Source of the DNA: Larimichthys crocea
Taxonomy: Eukaryota; Chordata; Actinopteri; Sciaenidae
DNA: 64,000 nt
Reading direction: 5' to 3'
NCBI RefSeq assembly: GCF_000972845.2
Contig: NC_040019.1
Span: 9,739,868 to 9,803,867, forward strand
Part shown: positions 50,805 through 59,692 of the stretch, one piece after another
How positions within the stretch are numbered: the first letter of the stretch is position 1
Layout of the letters: each line of letters begins with the position of its first letter
The notes under the pieces: model-generated
Databases searched by the model: none
Told to the model about the DNA's origin: nothing
Seen by the model: the letters and a program-made list of their open reading frames with translations, nothing else
Translations under genes and position numbers: made by a program

Positions 50805-51194
50805 TCAAATGGGTTCATGCAGTAATATAGAATCCTATCATATATGATGTCATATTTAGGAGTAATTGTTTAAATTGATTCCTTTATGACTAATTTTCTT
50901 TATTTGCATGCAAATACCACAAACAATGTTATAATGCAAGAGCACCTGGCCTTGATTTCTCTCAGACTGATCTATTTAAATACTATAGACTCACATGTTT
51001 GTGAGAAGCGAGATCAAGCACTTCTCATTATTGCCCTTGGAGCTGCATCTAATCTGGCTTCAGCGCTGCACAAGGTGAAGAAGTATTGATCCCTGGCCAC
51101 AGCATGTGTTGAATGAACGGTAATGAAAGCGGCCGTGAGGATAGAGACAGTTTATTATAGAGGCTTTGCATTGCCTGCAGTACGCTATAAAGGA

Positions 51195-51387
51195 CACTGC
51201 ACAAAAGGCTTATCCAAGAGCCACAGACTGTATTGACATTGTGTTATAAATTCTCATTTTGTAATCATTCAAACAATGTGTGAATGCATGTATAGAGCTA
51301 AATTAATCAAGTTTGTGTTCATCTCCACATTGTTTTCAAGTCGTGATCCTCGGGTTTCCATCTGCACATGGAACATTTGGAACAAAT
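51195..51387 (+). repeat. Duplicated block, copy B (likely source)
   Basis: Direct copy of 50588-50768, about 600 bases downstream of it. It keeps the 14 bases TCTGCACATGGAAC that are missing in copy A and lacks the inverted arms, so it is probably the original. Confidence 0.9.
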
Positions 51388-54279
51388 AATTCATGTTTTA
51401 AGTAATATGTTTAACACCTTGATTTCACATGCACTTGCAGCAGGAGAATACAAGATGTCTGATTAATCTACCTAATTGTTTTGTTTTAGAAGCTCAAAAG
51501 CTTCAGGAGAGAGTACAACTAAAATTTATGGACAAAATCAACCAAAACCAAAGACGCACAGCATCAGTGTGATTACTTAACTGTCATCAGTCAGCAGGAC
51601 ACATGCACACTAGTGTAATTAGTGCTAACAAGCTTGTTGGTGTTGTGCATCACAATAACAATATCAGCAATTCAGGGGCTCCCATGGTAATGATACAGAA
51701 AGTTCTAGAAATCTGCACGTAGGAGTAGGAATGCTATTTAAAGTTGTCTCAATGGATTTAATTGATTAATATATTTTCTTTTTAAAGTCAACGTTATTCA
51801 CTTTTAACTGCTTTAATTTGCCTGTGAAGACAGAAGTATCAGTGTTCACACAGTAGGTTTTCATTCTTTTAGTGCCAGCTAAAAGAAGATAGCAAGTCAT
51901 CAGTGTGACCTGTAAGTCTATAAATTAAGAGCTGGATGGTGGATCTCAAAGGCAGATATTATGTTTCGTGTAATCACATTGTACCTGATGAATGAATGTC
52001 TATTAAAGTGACTGTCGCCTACTGAGCAGAGTTACTAATCTCATTGTGTATGGGACAATGTTAAAGAGTTGACTCCAGAGGAATTTTGCTCACACAATAT
52101 CATACCTTATCCATAAATTATGCCTGCACTTGTAATTCAAAATCCAGCCAGACTGCCTAGTAAATGAAATGAGTTCATCCATTCTTAATAGAACGTGGTG
52201 AATTTGTTACTCCCCATGAAATATGATAGGCTGCCAACAAATGATGCTGGCTGATCTTGACCTTGGCACACCTTCTTTGACTCCCAGTTGTTTTATAATC
52301 AAGGTTGCCGTTCATCTTTGTCATTACTCTCATGGTGATTTGTAAGTGCTGAGCTAAACAGTGTTAAACTGGACATTAGAAATCTTCTAAAATTGTGCCT
52401 GTTTCCAGAAAAATAGATGAATGTCTCTTTCACTATTGGCTATTATTAATGGATAGTCAAGTGACAATCTGTAGCTCATTAGAAACCCCACAATGTTATG
52501 CATTTATGGCCATGGAGAAACAACAATGACAAGACCAATGCAGGAAATTAAAATTCATGGTAAGAGACAACTCAGTAGTCATTACACAGTTTGACACCTA
52601 AAATAAGGTACAGTGCAAGATCACTAGAGCAAAAACTGCTTGGCACCAAACACTGCGTGTTGCCCTTGGCAAAATATGAGGATCTCACAAATTACCACTT
52701 TAAATGAGAAATGCCACTTGATATTTCATGCGTGTGTGGGTGTGTATGTGTGTGTGTGTGTGTACTGTGGTGTTTTATGCTGCCACCTGGGCTGCTACAG
52801 CCATGTGGAGAGCAGTCTGTATCTCTGACATTTTAATATAATACGCTCTAAAACAGAAACAACAATGGCAGAAACCATGGCTTCGAAAATTGGAGGCATC
52901 ACCTTGACACACCCAATAAACATTTAACATGTTGTGTCCACCTTTCAAAACCAAAAAAAATGCTCGGCATAACTAAAACGTGCATTCACAAGCTGGTGGA
53001 TCCTCTCAGCCAAGAGCCTCACATATTTGACAAAGGACTTTAAAGCTAACAGCTGCTGATTAATCACGATGGGTCTAAATTACTGGCTGCCTCTCAACCG
53101 GGTATGGAGCTGGATGCCCAGTGCACTAAGAACCTCCTTTGCATGTACTTGACAGCTGCATAGACTAAGTGCCACTTCTGTCTATTTAGCTGCATCTTTC
53201 TACTCCTTCTACAGTAAGCCAAAAATAGCCTCGAAGCACACTGTATTCAAAGTGCCATCACACATTCTAATTCAATTATTAGTTCACTTGGAAAATGATT
53301 TAGTTAACTTTAGTGTTATGGTGTTATGACAATATTAATGTGTAGAATTTAATTTATATGTCACCATGTAAAACTAAGCTTTCAAAAGTGGCAGAAATTC
53401 ACAAATTCTAACCCAAATTATAAAATAATCTAAGTCAAACTACTTGCAGTGACTGCAATTCGGAGCTTCATGTGGTTGCATAATGCATAATCAATACTTA
53501 CTACTGCTATAAGGCTTTTATTGCACACATTATACATTACATGCACAGTATGCATAGGATACATAAAATGGTTTATTTGTTCCAATTTCCCCATTAGCAG
53601 TCACTAGCACAGCAGCCACTTTCTTTTAATACACAGACGTGGACAAATTACTGCAGCCGTTTCATGTGTAAAATCAATCTAAGGTTGAAGTACTATAACA
53701 TACATTATGCACATGGATTTTGTCTACAGTGCATGTCTATGATATTTATGATTTAATGCTGACTTAGAGTACACAATAAAAGTAAGACATAATAAGGCCA
53801 CTTGGCCTGCAGTCGGGTGATTTTTTTGAGGGTGCAAAGGCCACATGCCACAACTTAAGTCCATAAATTAAAAAGAATTATAATAAAATATGGAATTGGA
53901 TTCACTTAAATTGATGAATCAATTTCTAAAAGCATTAATGCCTATTATTAATATGTACTGTGTGTCAATACACTGCCCACCAGAGGGCAGAGACCATGTC
54001 ATAGTGCATTCCAGTTTTTAGGATACATGTCTTTATTTACATTTATAGATTACAGCAGTCATGAGCACACAGTGACAACACATGCAAATTAACATAGAAA
54101 AAAAACAAAAAAAGTTACTACTGGCGCACTGAAGTGGCATGGATTCAACAGCTCTGTTAGGCGTATTAGTTCTGTTAACTGTAAAAACACCACAACACAA
54201 CAACAACTCTGTTTTTTGGATTAGACTGAAACAAGTTCGAAACAAGTTTGGTTTTTTGAGCAAAATGAGTGGTGTCAGT
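51388..54279. other. Non-coding, no recognised gene
   Basis: One (TG)n microsatellite at 52.7 kb. I see nothing else that can be named. Confidence 0.5.
52745..52763. repeat. (TG)n microsatellite
   Basis: About nine TG units, preceded by interrupted GTGTGG and GTGTAT blocks. Confidence 0.9.
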
Positions 54280-54404
54280 CATAGACATATATACGTAGAC
54301 GCGCTGAATCGTATGTCAACGTCGACGCCATTTTGGATGTGGCAAAGTAACTGGCAACACATGGAAAAAGCTGTGCGAGAGTATTCTTTTCCAAGGTTTT
54401 TAAC

Positions 54405-54442
<38 letters not shown>

Positions 54443-54724
54443 ATTGTATAGCTGTATAGATATGTATGTTCATCAATGCCCCCCCCCGTGTAGCTCTAAA
54501 CACTCAGCATTAGAAAAATACATACGTTGGTTTGGTGCTTACTTATATCCTAAACATAATCCTTAACTTAAAGAACTTTATAGAAAGGCGCTTTATGAAG
54601 TTCAGTCCATTTCCTTTTATTTGTTTACGGGGCAGATCTTCCACATCCTATATGGCGGACACGTTAACGTAACGCAGCAATGGACCAACCTGCTCAATGA
54701 GGCGTCTATGTATATATGTCTATG
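54280..54724 (+). mobile_element. MITE with 23-base terminal inverted repeats
   Basis: The left end (54280-54302, starting CATAGACATATATACGTAGA) and the right end (54702-54724, finishing TATATATGTCTATG) are reverse complements over 23 bases with one mismatch. The terminal 14 bases on the right are repeated once more at 54725-54738. Inside are sub-terminal CpG-containing stretches (GTCAACGTCGACGCCATTTT; ATGGCGGACACGTTAACGTA), a (CA)n tract and a run of C. No transposase frame is present. I could not define a clear target-site duplication, so the superfamily is open. Confidence 0.75.
54407..54438. repeat. (CA)n microsatellite inside the 54.3 kb MITE
   Basis: Sixteen uninterrupted AC units between the two halves of the element. 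Confidence 0.95.
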
Positions 54725-54740
54725 TATATATGTCTATGGT

Positions 54741-55250
54741 GCCACTAACGACGACGCTGCGGCAGACTCGTCGCTCGGGCTCAGTGCCTCTGCCATGGTG
54801 AGTGGGTTGTCTCGTGTTTGTGACTGTAAGCCGTGCGCGCGTCTGGGCGAGACAGAACTTTAGCTTGTTGTTTGTTTTAAAGCGAGTTTAAAGCAGTCTT
54901 CATGGAGTTTGTACTTTCCGGCAGAAACAACGAACAGCCAATCAGCTAACAGACAGGCGGACCCAGCGTGTGGAAACAGCCTATCATATCCCCAGACATC
55001 ACCAGTAAAAGGCAAACAGTCAATCATTCAGCAGCTGTGTAGTTCAGTTGCAGTAGCTGCCATGTTGTTGTTTTTTTACGAGGGAGTAGCATGCAGTGAG
55101 AAGCCAAGAGGAGAGCAGAGGCGGCCGGTATGTAGCGGAGACTAGTATAGTAATCCACGTTAGTACCGTCGTGTAGAATTTCTAGTATAGTAGGAACCGT
55201 TACGATTTGGCACCGCAGGGTACCGTGTATACCGTGGGTATTGTGCAACT
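54741..55250 (+). other. CpG-rich block, possible promoter/first exon or transposon remnant
   Basis: I count roughly 30 CpG dinucleotides in about 510 bases, well above the neighbouring sequence. The block has a CCAAT motif (in AGCCAATCAGCT near 54937-54948), and at 54795 an ATG followed at once by GTGAGT, a consensus 5' splice site. That arrangement would suit a first exon ending at the start codon. The later part is rich in TACCGT-like motifs (ACCGTGTATACCGTGGGTAT), as in some fish DNA transposons. The block lies directly against the 54.3 kb MITE. I see no downstream exon that would confirm a gene. Confidence 0.35.
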
Positions 55251-55652
55251 CTACAACATTATACTCACATATAGGCAGGATAGCGTCTTACAAAGGTTAG
55301 CTAGGTGAGTAGCCAGACATTCAGGGTACTGGCATGAGAAGACATGTTCTGCTCCACAGGATGTATTCCTTCAAACAAAGAGCATTTTTCTGGCATTAAT
55401 TCGTATTGGCAATACCACTCATGTTGATTTTGTTACTGTTACCATCAAGTACATGTAACGTTACTTGGATTCTGTAATCAGGGCACACTAGAGAAGGCAG
55501 AGAAAGTAACACAACAGACAAAGAGCAGGGCACCAAGGCCACAATGGGCTGTGTGGCTCAAAGTTTCCCCCAAAACAATTTTAGCCATAGTATTTTATTA
55601 TTTATTTACTTATGTTGTGGTTTGTTTGTGAAGTGAGGTATACCCTAGTTAC

Positions 55653-55933
55653 CAGGGCCGGTCCTAGCTATGGGCAATGTGGGCGGCCGCCCAGGGCGCA
55701 GTCTCCGTGGGGGGCGCACGAGCGGCCGAAAAAGAAAAAAACCTCCCGAATTTTCGGTACCGCTCATTAGGTTAGCGGAGCTGGCGCCCCGTGAGCGAGG
55801 TGTTGACAAGGCATAGGGGGCGACGGAAAGACTGATGGGGGCACACGGTGCATCCAGGGGCGCACGCGAAAATGTTCACCTCCGGGGGGGGGGGTTATTC
55901 GCCCAGGGCGCAAATGTGGCCAGGACCGGCGTG
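55653..55933 (+). mobile_element. hAT-type MITE, GC-rich, with exact 8-base target duplication
   Basis: The 281-base element starts CAGGGCCGGTCCT and ends AGGACCGGCGTG, which are imperfect inverted ends with the CAG-type terminus of hAT transposons. The same eight bases, CTAGTTAC, lie directly outside both ends (55645-55652 and 55934-55941). It is far richer in G+C and CpG than its surroundings, with a GGGCGGCCGCCCAGGGCGC section and a G11 run. There is no transposase frame, so it depended on an autonomous partner. Confidence 0.88.
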
Positions 55934-55941
55934 CTAGTTAC

Positions 55942-57776
55942 AGTCAGTTGTGTTTTGTTTTATTGTCCTCTGGCATCTTCGACAACCTTTACCACTGGCC
56001 ACTCTGACAGGGGCAGAATAGATCTCACTTTCAGCCCAGTAGTTAAAAATAATGCAGTCTTTGTTTAATTGATCCACTTAATTCATTAAGTTCAGGTCTT
56101 CAGTCTCAGTGCAGGCAAACCTTTTACCTTAAAGGTAAAAGTTAACAAAGCACAACAGTGCACAGAGTCCTTTAACAAGAAAAAGAAAGAAAAACATGTT
56201 TATATTTGTAATAAATTGCAATAAATCTAATGATTCACTGTTCCAAGTTAATGCACCAATGTTTTTTTTTTTGTTTTTTATCAGCTCATAATGTAATTTC
56301 CCCTGAGAGTTCATATGCAATTTTCTTGGAATTGCAATTATTAGGGGGTTCATCATCATGTCTTCACTGTCCACTGCTAAAAAGGAAATACAATTTCCCT
56401 CCCATTTTGGTTTATACCACTTCGATGTATACATTATTATTTTTTTAAACAACTGTGGTTTATAGGGTATATTCTTAGTTATTAAGATTTGATTGAAAAA
56501 TTATTCTAAAAGGGGAGAACAACTGACATGAGTCATCTAAACTGGAACCCTCCTACCAACTCAATGTTGTTACTCAACTCATTGTAATCTAGAAATACAA
56601 TGGGATTGATGCATGAATTGAATTGCATGGTACATAACAGCACCACAGAAAGGTCTGAATACTGATGAGAATTGTTTGAAGTGTAGAATTTATCTTGCAG
56701 AAAGAGACATGATGTACCCTAGTTGCTTTTAAACTTTAAAATACAAACTACAGAACAACCTTGTAACCTTTCTTTTTTTTTTTCTTTTTTTTTACAGCTC
56801 TGTATCTTATTTTGACATTGAAAAAGCGATTTCTCATGATGTGGGTTTGCAGTACGGTCAACTCTGCTCTGAATGAAAACCTAGAGCCTTTTTTTTTTTT
56901 TTTCAGCTTTCAACACTTTTCAGCTCACTCGTCCGTGTGGTTGATTTGCAACAGCTCTCACCAAACCCTTATATAAATGATGGTCAGCAGTGCTCATTAC
57001 ATGAACTTGCCCGGGCCAAATCTGTGCTACCTACTCAGTGCAAAATGATGGGAAGCCAGAGAGCACACTTGACGTTTAAGTTTACCATGTAGCAATTTAA
57101 TCCTCCTAGCTCCCTTGTGGTTAAAATGTTTAATGCAGCTGTAAAATAGTGCGGAGGATGCAGATGTTTGGGAGTATTCCTAACAACTGTTATTAAAGTT
57201 AATGAGACCTGAATAAATTGATGTACTGACCTACTGAAGTGATACATGCTAATATGAGCCCACATTCTTATAGTTGAGTATTTACATAGTGTATAATACT
57301 TTTCTCCACTAAAAGACTAAAAACACTAACCGATACTATACAGAATAGTATAAAATATTCTGCTCTAAAAAGGCAACACACCTCAATAGAGATGAAGGTC
57401 TGTCCTTGGAGCACCTGTTTTGTAGTTGTCAAAGGGAATGTGTGTGTATTGTGTGCGTGTTGTGTGTGTATCAAGAATGTGATAGTATATCTTGATCCAC
57501 AGCAGCTGCCCCTCAAGCACAATGACAAGCACGCTCATTCAAACACTCTTTGTGTAAAGTAGAATGGACTTGTGTCTGTTCTATTTTCAGATTGTGCCGA
57601 ATCCTGTTTTTTTTTTGTTCCAACAATACTTTTCCCTAAGACATTAACACAATTGATGTGTAAAGCTGAAAAGACATAAAATGAGCACATTTATCAGAAA
57701 TCCTACATGAATCATTGTTTTCTTTTCTAATTTAAATTGTGGGGATACATGTGAGGCAATTTGTAATCATATTTCC
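55942..57776. other. Non-coding downstream flank of the light chain gene
   Basis: AT-rich. Two long pyrimidine tracts ending in CAG or ACAG (about 56768-56797 and 56889-56906) look like 3' splice sites but no exon follows. A 21-base palindrome centred on CTTTTACCTTAAAGGTAAAAG lies at 56121-56141. Confidence 0.5.
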
Positions 57777-57782
57777 TTTATT
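57777..57782 (-). terminator. Possible poly(A) signal of the light chain gene
   Basis: The minus strand reads AATAAA about 295 bases past the stop codon. It is the first canonical signal I found downstream. No genomic poly(A) tract lies close behind it, so if the gene arose by retroposition its original tail has decayed or lay elsewhere. Confidence 0.3.
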
Positions 57783-58032
57783 AATGGAGTTCCTTATGCA
57801 CGCCCATATTCTTATCTCAATGGCATTTCATTATATTTCAGAGTGCTTATTAAAAAGAACTAATCACAGGTTTTGGGGCCAACATTTCACGTTTCACTGA
57901 ACTTTTACTCCTGCTTTTGACAGAAAAATAATGCCACAGACTAAGTGACATGCTCACCTCTAATGGACAAATGTTAAGTAATGATCCAGAAAGGGGGGAG
58001 GGGGAGAAACAGCGGTAAAGTCTTTATGGTTA

Positions 58033-58094
58033 AATGTCCTTTTCACCCGGAGAGAATATGGTTTATAATGTCCTTTTCACCCGGAGAGAATATG
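58033..58094 (-). repeat. 34-base tandem duplication across the stop codon of the light chain gene
   Basis: A 28-base stretch at 58067-58094, holding the last five codons (HILSG), the TGA stop and 10 bases of 3' untranslated sequence, recurs exactly at 58033-58060. The offset is 34 bases. The second copy lies beyond the stop on the minus strand, so the protein is unchanged. Complete identity over 28 bases points to a young event. Confidence 0.9.
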
Positions 58095-58685
58095 CTTTAC
58101 AAAGGAGGCATAGTTGATACACCCATTGGCATCCTCCTGTCCAGCCATCAGTCTGTCCACCTCATCTTCTGTCATCCTCTCTCCCAGCGTTGCCAGCACA
58201 TGGCGCAGCTCTGCTCCCATGATGGTGCCATTGCCTTCCTTGTCAAAAACCCTGAGCCCCTCCACAAAATCCTCAAAGTTGCCTTGATCTTTTGCACGGG
58301 AGATATGTTGCAGCATTGGCAAGAAGGTCTCAAAGTCCACCATTTTAGTGCTCATGTCCTCTGGCCGTGGTTTCCCAAGCACTTTGAGAACATCTGCATT
58401 GGTAGGGTTCTGGCCAAGAGCTCTCATCACATCTCCGCACTGGGCATATGTGATCTTCATTTCTCCAGTCGGTGTGCGGTCGAACAAGGTGAAAGCCTCC
58501 TTGAACTCCTCAATTTGGTCAGCGCTGTACTCAAGAGTGATGCTTTTGGGATCAAACGCAGGCTCCTTGGGTGGCTCAGGCAGTGGCTCTGGAGGAGGAG
58601 CTGGCTTAGCAGCCGGAGCAGCATCTTTCTTAGGCTCTGGCTTTTTGGGCTCAGGTTTCTTTGGTTCAATCTTCTTTGGTGCCAT
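58077..58685 (-). CDS. myl4-like: Essential myosin light chain, MYL4/atrial-like, intronless (probable retrogene)
   Basis: The product is a 202-residue essential (alkali) light chain, which binds the IQ region of the myosin II heavy-chain neck in striated-muscle sarcomeres. Residues 1-42 form the long A1-type extension: MAPKK, then EPKKP units, then Ala/Pro-rich sequence. In this family the extension contacts actin. EF-hand 1 has a degenerate loop at 69-80 ([12 protein letters not shown]), EF-hand 2 spans about 94-130, EF-hand 3 has its loop at 148-159 ([12 protein letters not shown]) and EF-hand 4 lies at about 184-195. Loss of Ca2+ ligands is normal in this family. Length and motifs match full-length vertebrate MYL4/cmlc1-type proteins. 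The open frame continues 28 codons upstream, but MAPKK is the conserved family start and the upstream ATG (58769) sits about at the predicted cap site. Vertebrate orthologues have several coding introns and this copy has none, hence retrogene. No frameshift or stop is visible. MYL1 or MYL3 ancestry is less likely but not excluded. Confidence 0.93.
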   Translation of the reverse strand: MAPKKIEPKKPEPKKPEPKKDAAPAAKPAPPPEPLPEPPKEPAFDPKSITLEYSADQIEEFKEAFTLFDRTPTGEMKITYAQCGDVMRALGQNPTNADVLKVLGKPRPEDMSTKMVDFETFLPMLQHISRAKDQGNFEDFVEGLRVFDKEGNGTIMGAELRHVLATLGERMTEDEVDRLMAGQEDANGCINYASFVKHILSG

Positions 58686-58793
58686 GTTGTTAAGGGATTC
58701 AGAGGTGAGTCGGTACTTGCTGAGAAACAAGCAAGAGTCTGAGGGGATTCGAAAGTGATTCCCAAGCACAGAGGGTCACCGCTTCTTCCAAAG

Positions 58794-58801
58794 CTTTTAT
58801 A
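58794..58801 (-). promoter_or_regulatory. TATA box of the myosin light chain gene
   Basis: The minus strand reads TATAAAAG here, about 110 bases upstream of the MAPKK start codon. A start site about 30 bases downstream would fall near 58770 and give a 5' leader of roughly 85 bases. This argues that the copy has, or kept, a working promoter. A second TATAAAAG occurs on the plus strand at 58847-58854, facing away. Confidence 0.6.
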
Positions 58802-58844
58802 TGTGCTTTGTCTGGGGAGCAAGATAGCAATTTCCAACAGCACA

Positions 58845-58855
58845 CCTATAAAAGG
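58845..58855. promoter_or_regulatory. CArG-like element upstream of the myosin light chain gene
   Basis: The sequence is CCTATAAAAGG, which is CC, seven A/T bases, then GG. The classical serum response factor site has six A/T bases, so this is a near match only. It lies about 50 bases upstream of the TATA box, where muscle promoters often carry CArG boxes. Binding is inferred, not shown. Confidence 0.3.
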
Positions 58856-58910
58856 AAGAAACCCGAAATAGATTCCCCTAGCAAGTGATGTCAACATTAA
58901 GTATTGTTCT

Positions 58911-58916
58911 CAGCTG
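58911..58916. promoter_or_regulatory. CAGCTG E-box upstream of the myosin light chain gene
   Basis: CAGCTG is a palindromic E-box of the kind bound by myogenic bHLH factors. It lies about 110 bases upstream of the TATA box. Six-base sites are frequent by chance, so the support comes only from its position near the TATA box, the CArG-like element and a muscle gene. Confidence 0.25.
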
Positions 58917-59610
58917 CTGTCATCCAGCCGACAGGGCTATTTGCTGTCATTAGCGAGGGTCCAGTTGCATTAGGCTGAAAATGTTCTGTCTCTCTGATGG
59001 ACAAAGGGATCAGAGCACAGCCAATGTATCAGACCATGAGGGAGAGGAACCAAAATAGCTTTGCTCACTAACTGGTGAAAGTCTGGGAATCACTGCTTTC
59101 TGGAACAATGCGTTTTTTTTAACAGAGCCTTGTTGTGGAAAACTCACAGATAGTTAATTATTTTATGTAAGGCGTCTCAGGATGGATCAGTGCACTTTGG
59201 GACCTGTTAATATGGATTATTTTTAAAACTAGGAGGGCATTCTCTTTTGAGAAAATAAGATGATAGGGCTTGAGGGAAATGTATTAAACCTGCCTTGGAA
59301 TTTATGTCATGGCTTTATAGTTTTTTAAGAGACAGAAGGTCTGCCAAACCTTTTTCGATGAGACATGTGTTTGGATAGTATCAGTGCTCAATGATACGTT
59401 TGGGGATTTTGGCAATTTCCCTTTTCCTCGATAAATGATAGCTTGCATTTTTCGTCCTGTCACTGAGTGTTCCACCATATTTGGGAACCTGGCAAGCGCT
59501 CATAAATCCTAAAGGGACTCTTAATTAAAGGCTGATGTACTGGAAAGGTCGACCAGTTAAGCCTATAAATGTTAAGAATACATTCAGTGCCTATATCAGT
59601 TGTGACACAA

Positions 59611-59692
59611 AATATATATATATATATATATATATCTATAATATATATTATATATATATATATATTATAATATCTATTATAATATATATAAA
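59611..59692. repeat. Imperfect (TA)n tract
   Basis: About 80 bases made almost only of TA units with scattered TCTA and TTATAA interruptions. It lies about 0.7 kb upstream of the E-box of the light chain gene. Confidence 0.93.

Noticed and set aside
56768..56906. Two long pyrimidine tracts ending in AG, taken as splice acceptors
   Set aside because: Poly(T) tracts followed by CAG are common in AT-rich DNA and no coding frame follows either one.
57607..57616. T10 run as the fossil poly(A) tail of the light chain retrogene
   Set aside because: It lies about 160 bases beyond the nearest AATAAA on the minus strand, too far for a normal poly(A) junction, and ten T is unremarkable here.
57981..58742. 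253-codon plus-strand open frame
   Set aside because: It is antisense to the myosin light chain gene. The minus frame has a clear family match and the plus translation has none.
58686..58769. Start of the light chain at the upstream in-frame ATG (58769)
   Set aside because: The extra 28 residues ([10 protein letters not shown]...) are not family-like, the ATG coincides with the predicted cap site, and the conserved MAPKK start follows at 58685.
58457..58897. 146-codon minus-strand frame overlapping the light chain gene
   Set aside because: Out-of-frame shadow of the gene and its leader, with no recognisable protein features.
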